A stretch of 43,174 nt of DNA. Origin: Variovorax boronicumulans. GTDB taxonomy: Bacteria > Pseudomonadota > Gammaproteobacteria > Burkholderiales > Burkholderiaceae_C. The stretch is taken from contig NZ_VEDO01000031.1 in NCBI RefSeq assembly GCF_007677875.1, positions 1-43,174 on the forward strand. Direction: 5' to 3'. The notes beneath the pieces are model-generated. The model saw nothing but the letters and a program-made list of their open reading frames with translations. It did no database searches and was not told where the DNA came from. Within the stretch, counting starts at the first letter, position 1; every line of letters starts with the position of its first letter. This document shows, in pieces, positions 24,493 through 33,179 of the stretch. The position numbers and the translations under genes were made by a program.

Positions 24493-25230
24493 GGCGTGCC
24501 CCGGGCGGGCGGACGACGCAGCACGGCGTGCAGTGCCGCGCCCAGGCACAGCAGCGCTGCCACCGTCCATGCCGGCAGGCCGGACTTGGCCGCCAGACCT
24601 GCATAGGCCAGTGCCGAGAGCGCCCACAGCGTGCCGCTGGTGCGCGGCATCCAGGTGCGCAGCGTGGCGGCGGGCAGGGCGACCAGGCAGGCCAGCAGCA
24701 GGCCCAGCATGCCCGAGGGGCGCGCGTCGCCCGTGGCCACGACATGGGCCAGCCGAAACGACTCGACCGCCAGTGCGCCGGCCAGCCAGAACGGTGCGTG
24801 GCCGGCCTGCGCGGCCAGCCGCTGGCGCCAAGTGCGTGCCGGCGCGGCGCGCGCCGGCACGGGCCGGCGCGGGGCGGCGAGCACCCGGTCCGGGCCGATG
24901 CAGGCAGCCAGCGCGGCGCAGCCGGCGCCCAGCAATGCCAGCGCCCAGGCCATGGCCGGGGCCATCGGCGCGCCCAGCCCGAGGCCGGCGGCCGCGGCCA
25001 GCAGCAGCAGCGCGGCGACGGTGGCCAGCGCCAGCCGCCACAGGCGCGCGCCATCCACGAGCCGCGCCGCCAGCACGGCCGAGCAGCCAGGCACCGAGGA
25101 AGGCCCAGGTGGCCCATGGCGGGCGCTGCGCCAGCGGTGGCAGGCCGGCCGGCGGCCACAGGTGCAGCAGCATGGCCGCCACGAGGGCGGCCGGTGCCGT
25201 GGCGTGCAGCGCGACCAGCAGCCGCGTCAT
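24489..25230 (-). pseudogene. Multi-span membrane protein of siderophore operon, apparent frameshift
   Basis: The start ATG (25230) overlaps the PepSY gene stop as ATGA, and the end overlaps the next gene's GTG start, so both ends are well fixed. The span is 742 bases, one more than a multiple of three. The first about 49 codons read as membrane protein (MTRLLVALHATAPAALV ... WATWAFLGAWLLG). That frame then turns Arg/Gly-rich, while a +1 frame from about 25085 reads as a good membrane protein (LAARLVDGARLWRLALATVA ... LHAVLRRPPARGTP). Removing one base near 25085 gives a 246-residue, roughly six-helix protein. It may be a real mutation or an assembly error. Family not recognised. Confidence 0.7.
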
Positions 25231-26354
25231 GGCGCTGGATGGGCCGGCAACGCCGGCCCGCTGCGCACGGCGCGCTGGCGGCGCCCGTCCAGCCAGACCA
25301 GCGTGCCCGTCAGCGACAGCATGGCCGGCGTCAGGCCGAGGAAGAAGTACAGCCACTTGAGCGGCAGGCCGCCGAAGTCGCCGAAGTGCAGCGGTTCCAT
25401 GAGCCCGTTGGTCAGCGACCAGAAGCCGGCGGTGCGCGGGTCGTGCTGCGCGCGCATGCGGCCGGTGGCGGCGTCGAACTCCACGCGCGCGGTGCTGGCC
25501 AGGTGGTCCTGCAGGCCCCCCGTGAAGCGTACCTGCGCGGCGGCCGTGCCCCATTGGCGCAGCGAGACATGGGCCACCTGCAGGCCCGGCACGGCCTGCC
25601 GTGCGGCGGCGTGCAGCGCGTCCAGCGAGTGCATGGCCGCGGGCGCGGGGCGCGCCTTGGCCGGTGCGGCCGCACGTGCGGCAGGCGCCGTGCTTGCCAC
25701 GTAGGCCCAGCCCTGCTCGAACAGCGGCGCCAGCCCCAGCCAGGCGCCTGTCGCGGCGATCAGGATGTGGAAGCCCAGCCCCCAGATGCCGGCGGACTTG
25801 TGCAGGTCCGACAGCACCACGCGCAGGCTGCGGCCCCAGCGCTGGGTGAACAGCTCGGCCAGGATCTTGCGGTGGATGACGATGCCGGTGGCGATCAGCA
25901 CCAGCATCGCCACGCCCAGGAAGCCGACGATCCAGCGCGGCCCGAAGAACAGGAACACATGCAGCATGCGCAGGTACTGGCCGAGCTGGCTGTCCACGGG
26001 GCCGACGACGGCGCCGGTGTCCGCGCGCAGCGCCACCTTGGTGCGCTGCGCCGCCGGTGCGCCCGCTTCCTGCAGGAAGGCGAAGTAGGCGGGGTTGAGC
26101 GCATCGGGCAGCGCGATGGTTTCCACCACGGCGCCCGGATAGCGCGCCTGCAGCTGCGCCAGCACGGTGTCCAGGGCCACGGGCGCCTCGGCGCGCGGCA
26201 GCCGGGCCAGCGAGGGGTTGGCCCACAGGTCGATCTCTTCCTTGAACACCACCACGGCGCCCGAGAAGCAGACGACGAACAGCAGCAGTCCGGTGACGAT
26301 GCCGGCCCAGGCGTGCAGGGTCAGCAGCCGGGCGAGTGTGCGCTGGCTGGGCAT
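25227..26354 (-). CDS. PepSY-associated TM helix protein (iron uptake)
   Basis: A 375-residue inner-membrane protein. An N-terminal helix (LHAWAGIVTGLLLFVVCFSGAVVVF) precedes a periplasmic PepSY-like domain, two more helices (FFGPRWIVGFLGVAMLVLIA; SAGIWGLGFHILIAATGAWLGL), a second periplasmic domain and a last helix (LKWLYFFLGLTPAMLSLTGTLVW). The HLH-type His residues in helices (LHAWAG, DLHKSAG, GFHILI) fit PepSY proteins thought to reduce ferric siderophores. It lies 38 bases after the TonB receptor. ATG 26354 is taken as start because it precedes the first helix. Confidence 0.88.
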   Translation of the reverse strand: MPSQRTLARLLTLHAWAGIVTGLLLFVVCFSGAVVVFKEEIDLWANPSLARLPRAEAPVALDTVLAQLQARYPGAVVETIALPDALNPAYFAFLQEAGAPAAQRTKVALRADTGAVVGPVDSQLGQYLRMLHVFLFFGPRWIVGFLGVAMLVLIATGIVIHRKILAELFTQRWGRSLRVVLSDLHKSAGIWGLGFHILIAATGAWLGLAPLFEQGWAYVASTAPAARAAAPAKARPAPAAMHSLDALHAAARQAVPGLQVAHVSLRQWGTAAAQVRFTGGLQDHLASTARVEFDAATGRMRAQHDPRTAGFWSLTNGLMEPLHFGDFGGLPLKWLYFFLGLTPAMLSLTGTLVWLDGRRQRAVRSGPALPAHPAP

Positions 26355-26392
26355 GGCTTGCGCGCGGTCGCGGATCGCGGGGCGGCTCCGTG

Positions 26393-28555
26393 TCAGAAGA
26401 AGTAGGTCGCGCCCAGGCTGAAGCTGCGCGGCAGGCCGGGCGAGACCACGTTGGCGTTGACGGCGCCGTCGTAGTAGGTCCGGTCGAAGACGTTCTTCAC
26501 ACCCGCGGTGATGCGGTAGCTGGGCCCGGCGTAGCCGATGGACAGGTCTGCCACGGTGTAGGCCGGCAGCGTGAACGGGTACGAGCCGATCTGCTCGCTG
26601 ACGTAGCGCATGCCCGCGCCCAGCGTGATGCGGGGCAACTGTGGCAGCTTGTAGGTGGCCCACAGCGCCAGCGTGTGGCGCGGCGTGAGATTGAGCGGCT
26701 GGCCCACGAGCGCGGCGTTGGTGTCCTGCGTGACCTCGGTATCCGTGAACGTGTAGGCGGCCGTGAGCTTGAGGTTGCGGCGCAGGTCGGCGCCGACTTC
26801 CAGTTCCACGCCGCGCGCGCGCTGCTCGCCGGTCTGCAGGCTGAAGCCGGTGTTTACCGGGTCGCCCGTGGTCACGTTGCGGCGCGTGAGGTCGAACAGC
26901 GCGAGCGCGCCGGTGAGACCGCCGCCCGGCGCCTCGTACTTGAGGCCGGCCTCCCATTGCTTGCCGGTCTCCGGCGCCAGGGCGCCGCGGCCGAAGATCT
27001 GTCCCACCACGGGGAGGAACGATTCGCCGTAGCTCGCGTAGGCGGCCCAGCCGGGCACGAACTCGTACACCAGGCCGGCCGAAAGGGTGGTCGCGGCGTC
27101 GCTCTGGCGCGCGCGCGTGCCGGCGAGCCGGTCGTCAGTCCGCTGGTCGGACCAGTCGCGCCGCAGCCCGACCAGCGCGGTCCATTGCGGATGGAACTTG
27201 ATCTGGTCCTGCGCGTACAGGCCCAGCACCGTGAGCTTCTCCGGGGCGTCGGCCGACAGGCCGGTCGGACAGCTGGCGGCCATGCCGTAGACCGGGTTAA
27301 ACAGGTCGAGTGCGCCGATGGTGCACCGCCGGCTGCCCAGCCAGCTGTGACCGGTGCGGGCGTCCAGGCCCGTCACCAGCCGGTGCTGCACGCCCAGGGC
27401 AGAGAACTGCGCCAGCAGCGAGGTGTCCGTCGCCAGCATGTCGTCGTCGATGTACTGGCGCGTGGCGGTGCGGTTCTGCAGGCGCCGGTTGGCCTGCAGC
27501 GCGGCGTTGGCCACGACGTTGCCCGTGCCCTTCTCGCTCTCGTAGCGCAGGTTCTGGCGCAGCGTGAGTGCAGGTGAGAAACGGTGTTCCAACGCATAGC
27601 CGATCGAGGTGGTTTCGATGTCGTAGCCGCCGAAGCTCGGATCGCCCGTGAACAGCGTGGTGCGCAGCTTGCCGTTGGGGTTGGGCAGCACCGTGCCGTA
27701 GGGCGAGATGCCCTGCTGGCGCAGCCAGTTGCTTTTGCTGTAAGTGGCGAACAGCACGAGATCGGTGTCCGCACCCAGGTCCAGCGCCAGCGAAGGCGCG
27801 ACCCAGCGGTCGCGGCGGTAGACGAAGTCCGTCGGGTCGTCGCTGTTGGCCACCTGCGCATTGATGCGGAAGGCGGCCTTGCCGGATTCGTTGAGCGGCC
27901 GGTTCAGGTCCGCCTGCAGCGTGCGCTGGCCGAAGCTGCCCACCTCGACGCCGACCTCGCTCAGCGCTTCGCGCTTGGGCCGTTTGCTGATCGCGTTGAC
28001 GATGCCGCCGGGCTGCACCTGGCCGTACAGCACCGAGGCCGCGCCCTTGAGCACCTCCACCCGCTCGTAGCCGTAGGGTGTCAGGCGTGTCCACATGCCG
28101 GGGCTTTGCACCAGGCCGTCGATCAGCACCGACTCGGTGGAACGAAAGCCCCGGATGTTGATGTCGTCGATGCCGCGCCGCCCGAAGTTCACGGGGCTGA
28201 CGCCGGCCACAGTCTGCAAGGCCTGCTGCAGGTTGGTGATCTGGCGCGACTCCATCTGCTCGCGCGTCACCACACTGACGGACTGCGGCGTCTCCAGCCG
28301 GCGCATCGGGGCCTTGCCGGCGGTCTGCGCCTCGGCCGGCGCGAATCCCACGTCCTTTTCGGTGCTGGCGTTGATGCGCACCTCCTGCAGCTGCGCCGAC
28401 GCGGCCGGGGCGGACTGCGCCCACACAGCCTGCGACAGGCACAGTGCCAAGGGGCTCCACGCCCACAGCGTGCCGACGCGGTGGCGCGGACGCGGTGTGC
28501 GGGACGGGGTGGTACGGCGGGCGCGGGCGGCGGTGAATGGCGTCGGTTGGTGCAT
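26393..28555 (-). CDS. TonB-dependent siderophore receptor
   Basis: A 720-residue outer-membrane ferric-siderophore receptor. It has a long basic signal region to AQSA (about 49), then a plug domain with SVVTREQMESRQITNLQQALQ, INIRGFRSTESVLIDGL and VEVLKGAASVLYGQVQPGGIVNAISK. The barrel ends ITAGVKNVFDRTYYDGA and finishes in YFF with terminal Phe, the usual Bam signal. Two barrel Cys (RRCTIG...SCPTG) may pair in an extracellular loop. The siderophore is not predictable. A Fur-like box lies about 70 bases upstream, and it heads the operon with the PepSY gene. Confidence 0.95.
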   Translation of the reverse strand: MHQPTPFTAARARRTTPSRTPRPRHRVGTLWAWSPLALCLSQAVWAQSAPAASAQLQEVRINASTEKDVGFAPAEAQTAGKAPMRRLETPQSVSVVTREQMESRQITNLQQALQTVAGVSPVNFGRRGIDDINIRGFRSTESVLIDGLVQSPGMWTRLTPYGYERVEVLKGAASVLYGQVQPGGIVNAISKRPKREALSEVGVEVGSFGQRTLQADLNRPLNESGKAAFRINAQVANSDDPTDFVYRRDRWVAPSLALDLGADTDLVLFATYSKSNWLRQQGISPYGTVLPNPNGKLRTTLFTGDPSFGGYDIETTSIGYALEHRFSPALTLRQNLRYESEKGTGNVVANAALQANRRLQNRTATRQYIDDDMLATDTSLLAQFSALGVQHRLVTGLDARTGHSWLGSRRCTIGALDLFNPVYGMAASCPTGLSADAPEKLTVLGLYAQDQIKFHPQWTALVGLRRDWSDQRTDDRLAGTRARQSDAATTLSAGLVYEFVPGWAAYASYGESFLPVVGQIFGRGALAPETGKQWEAGLKYEAPGGGLTGALALFDLTRRNVTTGDPVNTGFSLQTGEQRARGVELEVGADLRRNLKLTAAYTFTDTEVTQDTNAALVGQPLNLTPRHTLALWATYKLPQLPRITLGAGMRYVSEQIGSYPFTLPAYTVADLSIGYAGPSYRITAGVKNVFDRTYYDGAVNANVVSPGLPRSFSLGATYFF

Positions 28556-28622
28556 GGCGGCGTGGACAGTGGCGCCGGCCAGCCCTCCGATCGGGCATTC
28601 AGGAATCCGGCGCGGCCAGGAT

Positions 28623-28641
28623 TCTAATGAGAATTGTTTTC
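28623..28641. promoter_or_regulatory. Fur box upstream of siderophore receptor
   Basis: TCTAATGAGAATTGTTTTC matches 13 of 19 positions of the classic Fur consensus (GATAATGATAATCATTATC). It lies in an AT-rich patch 68-86 bases before the receptor ATG, consistent with iron repression of the operon. Confidence 0.75.
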
Positions 28642-28690
28642 GTTTGAGAAAAGAGCCGCGCGACCGCCCGCCCGCAGTGGCTGCAGGGGT

Positions 28691-29365
28691 TCACGCCGCC
28701 GCCAGCACCTGCCGCAGAAACGCCGAAATGTCCGCGATCTCGCGCGGGTGCACGCTGTGCGGCATCGGGTAGGTGTGCCACTGCACCGTGTAGCCCAGCG
28801 CTTCGAGCGCCTTGCGCGATTCCTCGGCACGCGGCAGCACCACCACCGGATCGGCCGTGCCGTGGGCCATGAAGATCGGCGTGGCGAAGTTGGCCGGATG
28901 GCGCTCCGCCGCAAGGTTGCCCACCAGCGGCAGGTAGCCCGACAGCGCGATCAGCCCGGCCAGCTTCTGGGGGTGGCGCAGGCCGGTGTGCAGCGTCATC
29001 GCACAGCCCTGCGAGAAGCCGGCCAGCACGATGCGGCTGGCCGGGATGCCGCGCGCGACCTCGTGCGCGATCAGCGCCTCGATGGCCAGCTCCGAGCGGG
29101 CGATGCCCTCGGCATCCTCGCGGCGCACCAGGTCCGGCGCGAAGATGTCGTACCAGGCCGGCATCTCGAAGCCGTTGTTGATGGTCACCGGCATCACCGG
29201 CGCATGCGGGAAGATGAAACGGATCGGCGCGCAGCCGGCAAGGTCCAGCTCGGGCACGATGGCGGCGAAGTCGTCGCCGCTGGCGCCCAGGCCGTGCAGC
29301 CAGACCACGGCGGCGGTGGGCGAGGGGGCGGACTCGATCTGGATGCTGTCGAGCAGGGTCTTCAT
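28691..29365 (-). CDS. Alpha/beta hydrolase, carboxylesterase/phospholipase type
   Basis: A 224-residue cytoplasmic serine hydrolase. The oxyanion motif is VWLHGLGASGDDF, the nucleophile Ser118 lies in LAGFSQGCAM, and Asp172 (HGTADPVV) and His203 (PMPHSVHP) complete the triad. Length and motifs fit the EstB/acyl-protein-thioesterase-like carboxylesterase family acting on short esters. GGAGCC lies before the ATG at 29365. It stands alone, 28 bases after the TerB-like gene on the same strand. Confidence 0.92.
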   Translation of the reverse strand: MKTLLDSIQIESAPSPTAAVVWLHGLGASGDDFAAIVPELDLAGCAPIRFIFPHAPVMPVTINNGFEMPAWYDIFAPDLVRREDAEGIARSELAIEALIAHEVARGIPASRIVLAGFSQGCAMTLHTGLRHPQKLAGLIALSGYLPLVGNLAAERHPANFATPIFMAHGTADPVVVLPRAEESRKALEALGYTVQWHTYPMPHSVHPREIADISAFLRQVLAAA

Positions 29366-29393
29366 GGCGGCTCCGTGCGCAAAAGCGCCGATG

Positions 29394-29870
29394 TTAGGCC
29401 GCGCCCGCGCCGCCGGCCGCCTGCTTCGCGTGCAGCTTGGCCGCGATGTACTCCCCATGCGTCACGTGCAGCAGCTCGGCGATCTTGAGGATGGCGTGGT
29501 TCTCGTGGGCCGCCACGTGCAGGTCGGCATAGGCCACCGTCCACAGCGCCTCGACCAGCGCGACCTTCTGCGGCTGCGTGAATCGCTCGTTGAGCAGGCT
29601 CGTGAAGCGGTGGTAGTCGTACAGCGCCTGGGCCTCGGCCTGGGCCAGCTCGAGCAGGCGCTCGAGCTCGTCGTCGGCCAGGTCGAACTTGCGGCGCAGC
29701 GCCGTCAGCACGGCGGCGCGCTCGGCCGGTCCTGAGCCGGGCTCGGCCCGCATGACCTCCACGAGCAGCACGGCCACGGCCAGTTGCTGGGTGTGCGCCC
29801 GCTGCGCCAGCGACTGGCCGGCGGCGGGGGCGGTGAAGGCGTCGAAGAGTTCCTTGAGGGTGCGCAGCAT
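29394..29870 (-). CDS. TerB-like protein
   Basis: A 158-residue all-helical acidic protein of the TerB/co-chaperone type: AVLLVEVMRAEPGSGPAERAAVLTALRRKFDL, then EALWTVAYADLHVAAHENHAILKIAELLHV. These alternating helices with conserved Asp/Glu match the metal-binding TerB fold. Stand-alone TerB genes are common and are not proof of tellurite resistance. Start at ATG 29870. Confidence 0.85.
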   Translation of the reverse strand: MLRTLKELFDAFTAPAAGQSLAQRAHTQQLAVAVLLVEVMRAEPGSGPAERAAVLTALRRKFDLADDELERLLELAQAEAQALYDYHRFTSLLNERFTQPQKVALVEALWTVAYADLHVAAHENHAILKIAELLHVTHGEYIAAKLHAKQAAGGAGAA

Positions 29871-29913
29871 GCGGGGCTCGGGCGATGGCGGAGGACGGGT
29901 GGACCCGCGCCGG

Positions 29914-30189
29914 CTAGCCCGGGTTCCCGCCGGATGGCACGAGGCCGAGCTGGCGCAGCTGGCGCTCCAGCGCCGCCACGCCGTCCCAGGGCAGGATGGG
30001 CGCGTTGCCGCGCTCGTCGGGCGGATGGTCCAGCAGCCCGTCGGACCAGCCGCCGCAGCCCGTGAGCGGCAACAGCGGCCGGTGGTGCAGCCAGGCCAGG
30101 CAGACCTCGGAAATGGTGCCGGCGCGCCCTCCGATCACGAGGCAGGCATCGCCCGCCAGCGCCATCAGCAGGTTGCGCGCATCGCCCAT
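29914..30189 (-). pseudogene. LOG/SLOG-family (TIGR00725-like) protein, C-terminal remnant
   Basis: A 91-residue reading frame carrying only the C-terminal half of a LOG-type nucleotide-binding protein: MGDARNLLMA, then LVIGGRAGTISEVCLAWLHHRPLLPL. Intact members are about 160-180 residues with an N-terminal GGxxGVM motif, which is absent here. The frame continues upstream only a few codons (NPHG) to a stop that lies near the end of the RpiR gene, so the N-terminal half has probably been replaced or lost. The loss is not easily explained by a single frameshift, since no matching N-terminal half was seen nearby. Confidence 0.6.
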
Positions 30190-30236
30190 GCCATGGGGGT
30201 TCTCCTGTGATGCCGGTCAGCGCGGTGCGGCGACGG

Positions 30237-31124
30237 TCACCGCTGCTCATCCGCCCGCGCGCTGCCGTACGCCAGCTCCATGCGCCAGGCCAGCCCCAGG
30301 AACAGCGACTGCGCCAGGCACAGCGTGCTGGTCAGCGAGCGAAAGCCGAAGGTGGCGCCGTCCTGCGCCAGCAGCACGGCGTCGGCGCGCTTGGCCAGCG
30401 GGCTCAGCCGGCTGTCGGTCAGCGCCAGCACCTTGGCGCCACGTGCCGCCGCGGCCTCCACCGCCTGCAGCGTCTCGCTGGCATAGGGCGCGAAGGACAC
30501 GGCCACCAGCACGTCGCCCGCGGCCAGCGCGCGCAGCTGGCCTTCCTGCATGTGGCCCAGGCCGTGCAGCCAGTGCACGGGCTTCTCGGTGTGCTGCAGC
30601 GCATAGGCCAGGTAGGCGCCGACCGGGAAGGCGCGGCGCGAGGCCACCAGCCACAGCGCGGGCGCCTGCACCATGAGGTCGACGGCGGCATCGAAATCGC
30701 CCTCGGGCAGGGCCTGCTGCAGCGCCTGCAGGCTGGCGATGCTGCCGCCGATCACCTCGTGCGCGATCTGCGCGGGCGAACCGGCGCCGGCCAGCGCGCG
30801 CACGCGCTGCTGGTAGCCGCCCTCGGGCGCAAGCTGGCGCGCAGCACCGGCGCGGAACAGCGCCTGCATCTCCGAGTAGCCGGCCAGCCCGAAATGCTTG
30901 GCGAAGCGCACCACGGCCGAGGGCTGCACCTCACATTGGCGCGCGGTCTCCTGGATGCCGTCCAACGCCAGCCGGTCGCGCTGCGCCTCCACATGGCGCG
31001 CGATGGCCTTCAGCTGGCGCGAGAGCGGCTCGTAACCCGCACGCACGGCAGCCAGGAAGGCATCGGCGTCGGCATAGGGCGCCAACGTCGTGCCGGGCAC
31101 CGGGGTGTCGTTTCTATTTTTCAA
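30237..31124 (-). CDS. RpiR-family regulator (HTH and SIS domains)
   Basis: A 295-residue regulator with an N-terminal HTH_6 (ETARQCEVQPSAVVRFAKHFGLAGYSEM, about 60-88) and a C-terminal SIS sugar-phosphate sensor (about 125-270, LALTDSRLSPLAKRADAVLL). It is divergent from the IolC/aldolase fusion, so it is likely its regulator. No ATG is available near the N-terminus; the longest start is TTG 31124, with GTG near 31100 as alternative, and neither has a clear ribosome site. A GGAA-N6-TTCT element lies seven bases upstream. Confidence 0.87.
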   Translation of the reverse strand: MKNRNDTPVPGTTLAPYADADAFLAAVRAGYEPLSRQLKAIARHVEAQRDRLALDGIQETARQCEVQPSAVVRFAKHFGLAGYSEMQALFRAGAARQLAPEGGYQQRVRALAGAGSPAQIAHEVIGGSIASLQALQQALPEGDFDAAVDLMVQAPALWLVASRRAFPVGAYLAYALQHTEKPVHWLHGLGHMQEGQLRALAAGDVLVAVSFAPYASETLQAVEAAAARGAKVLALTDSRLSPLAKRADAVLLAQDGATFGFRSLTSTLCLAQSLFLGLAWRMELAYGSARADEQR

Positions 31125-31130
31125 AGTATT

Positions 31131-31144
31131 GGAAATTTATTTCT
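31131..31144. promoter_or_regulatory. Candidate RpiR/IolR operator
   Basis: GGAAATTTATTTCT (GGAA-N6-TTCT) lies in the AT-rich 66-base gap between the divergent RpiR and iolC genes. From memory, rhizobial IolR sites are GGAA-N6-TTCC, so this is close. TTTCTA also recurs at 31111-31116 and 31140-31145. Confidence 0.5.
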
Positions 31145-31190
31145 AAACACGATACCATGCGACCCGTTTCTTCCAGCCGAGCCTGTTGCG

Positions 31191-33128
31191 ATGCCGAGTT
31201 TGCACTTCCCCAGCGCCGCTGCGCGCGACTTCGACGTGGCCTGCCTGGGCCGCCTGGCCGTGGACCTCTACGCGCAGCAGATCGGCTGTTCGCTCGAAGA
31301 AGCCCACAGCTTCAACAAGTACCTGGGCGGCTCGTCCGGCAACATGGCCTTCGGCACGGCGCGGCTGGGCCTGCGTTCGGCCATGCTCTCGCGCGTGGGC
31401 GACGAACAGAATGGCCGCTTCCTGCTGGAGACGCTGCGCCGCGAAGGCTGCGACGTGAGCCAGGTGCAGATCGACCGCGAGCGCCTGACGGGCATGGTGC
31501 TGCTGGCCCTGCGCGACCAGCACAGCTTCCCGCTGCTGTTCGCGCGTGAGAACTGCGCCGACATGGCCATCGACGCCGCCGCCATCTCCGAAGACTTCCT
31601 CGCGCGCTGCCGCTGCCTGGTCATCACGGGAACGCACCTGTCCACGCCCGGCACACTGGCCGCGAGCCGGCGCGCGCTGGAGATCGCGGGTCGCCACGGC
31701 CTGGTGCGCGCGCTCGACATCGACTACCGACCCGTGCTGTGGGGCCTCACGGCCCAGGGCGACGGCGAGACGCGCTACGTCGGCAGCGACAGCGTCTCGG
31801 CCCATCTGCAGGCCCAGCTCGGCCAGTTCGAACTCATCATCGGCACCGAAGAGGAATGGATGATCGCTGGCGGCGTGGAGGGCGACCTCATGGCCAGCCT
31901 GCGCCGGGCGCGCGAGCACACGCAGGCCGTCTTCGTCGTCAAGCGCGGCCCGCTGGGCTGCAGCCTGATCGAAGGCGCCGTGCCGGCCGCCATCGACGAT
32001 GCGCCGACTGTGCTGGGCGAACGCATCGAGGTGCTCAACGTGCTGGGCGCGGGCGATGCCTTTGCCTCGGGCCTCCTGGCCGGTCTGCTGACAGGAAAGA
32101 CTCTGGCCGCGTCGGCCGCGATCGCCAACGCCTGCGGCGCCATCGTGGTCTCGCGCCATGGCTGCGCGCCGGCCATGCCCACGCAGGCCGAGCTGGCGCA
32201 CTGGTTCTCGGGCCACCGCCATCCGCGGCCCGACAAGGACCCCGTGCTCTCGCACCTGCACCGCGTGTCCGCCGCGCGCCCGCAGTGGCCTGAGGTCTGC
32301 GTGCTGGCGTACGACCACCGGTCACAGCTGGAAGACCTGGCGCGCCAGTGCGGCGCCGACGCTGCGCGGCTGTCCACGCTCAAGCTGCTGCTCAACGATG
32401 TCGTGGCGCAGGTCGAGCAGGACGCCGGCAACAGTGGCCGCATCGGCGTGCTGATCGACGGGCGCATCGGCCAGGCCGCGCTGCATGCCGCCGCCGGCCG
32501 TGGCTGGTGGATCGGCCGGCCCATCGAGAAGCCCGGGTCGCGCCCGCTGCGCTTCGACGGCACGGCCTCGCTGGCCTCGGAGCTGGCGCACTGGCCGCGC
32601 GAGCACACGGTCAAGTGCCTGGTCTTCTACCACCCCGACGATGCCCAGGCGCTGCGCACCGAGCAGGAGGAATGGCTGCAACAGGTCTGGGAGGCCACGC
32701 GCGCGAGTGGCCACGAACTTCTGCTGGAAGTGATTCCCCCGGCCGACACGCTGGCCCCGGGCGACCAGGGCGAGGCCGTGGTGCGCGCCGTGCGCCGCTT
32801 CTATGACCTGGGCTTCCAACCCGAGTGGTGGAAGCTGCCGCCCATGGCCGCCGCGCAATGGGAGGCGCTGGACGCGCTGGTGCGCGAGCGCGACCCCTGG
32901 TGCCGCGGCGCCGTGATCCTGGGCCTGTCGCAGCCGCTCGAGCAGCTGGTCGCGAGCTTCCAGGCGGCGCACGCACCCATCGTCAAGGGCTTCATGGTCG
33001 GCCGCACCTGCTGGACCGCGCCGGCCGCGGCCTGGTTGCGGGGCGAGATCGACGACGCGGCCTTCACGGCCCAGGTGGCGGCCAACTTCCGCCGATTGAT
33101 TGCAGGCTGGCGCGCCAGCCGGCGCTGA
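31191..33128 (+). CDS. iolC: 5-dehydro-2-deoxygluconokinase fused to DUF2090 aldolase domain
   Basis: A 645-residue bifunctional enzyme for the late steps of myo-inositol breakdown. Residues about 10-340 are a PfkB kinase (YLGGSSGNMAFGTARLG, LDIDYRPVLWG, catalytic VLGAGDAFASG with Asp289). Residues about 365-640 are a DUF2090 aldolase-like domain (VCVLAYDHRSQLEDLA, LLIDGRIGQ-type segment, GWWIGRPIEKPGSRPLRF, KGFMVGRTCW). The fusion would phosphorylate 5-dehydro-2-deoxygluconate and cleave the product to dihydroxyacetone phosphate and malonate semialdehyde. The ATG at 31191 is in frame with MPSLHF. No iolB, iolD, iolE or iolG is in the window. Confidence 0.92.
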   Translation: MPSLHFPSAAARDFDVACLGRLAVDLYAQQIGCSLEEAHSFNKYLGGSSGNMAFGTARLGLRSAMLSRVGDEQNGRFLLETLRREGCDVSQVQIDRERLTGMVLLALRDQHSFPLLFARENCADMAIDAAAISEDFLARCRCLVITGTHLSTPGTLAASRRALEIAGRHGLVRALDIDYRPVLWGLTAQGDGETRYVGSDSVSAHLQAQLGQFELIIGTEEEWMIAGGVEGDLMASLRRAREHTQAVFVVKRGPLGCSLIEGAVPAAIDDAPTVLGERIEVLNVLGAGDAFASGLLAGLLTGKTLAASAAIANACGAIVVSRHGCAPAMPTQAELAHWFSGHRHPRPDKDPVLSHLHRVSAARPQWPEVCVLAYDHRSQLEDLARQCGADAARLSTLKLLLNDVVAQVEQDAGNSGRIGVLIDGRIGQAALHAAAGRGWWIGRPIEKPGSRPLRFDGTASLASELAHWPREHTVKCLVFYHPDDAQALRTEQEEWLQQVWEATRASGHELLLEVIPPADTLAPGDQGEAVVRAVRRFYDLGFQPEWWKLPPMAAAQWEALDALVRERDPWCRGAVILGLSQPLEQLVASFQAAHAPIVKGFMVGRTCWTAPAAAWLRGEIDDAAFTAQVAANFRRLIAGWRASRR

Positions 33129-33179
33129 CCCACGGCCACGGCGGCTGCCCCGTTTCTCGATTCCACAAGGAGACTTTCC

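Noticed and set aside
22254-26405. A continuous plus-strand open frame of 1383 codons
   Set aside because: It lies antisense to the sorted hydrolase, siderophore genes and PepSY gene, is His/Gln/Arg/Ala-rich without domains, and is an effect of high GC.
29705-30250. Alternative minus-strand frame of 181 codons over the LOG remnant
   Set aside because: Arg/Ala/Pro-rich with no motif, while the other frame contains clear LOG-family motifs.
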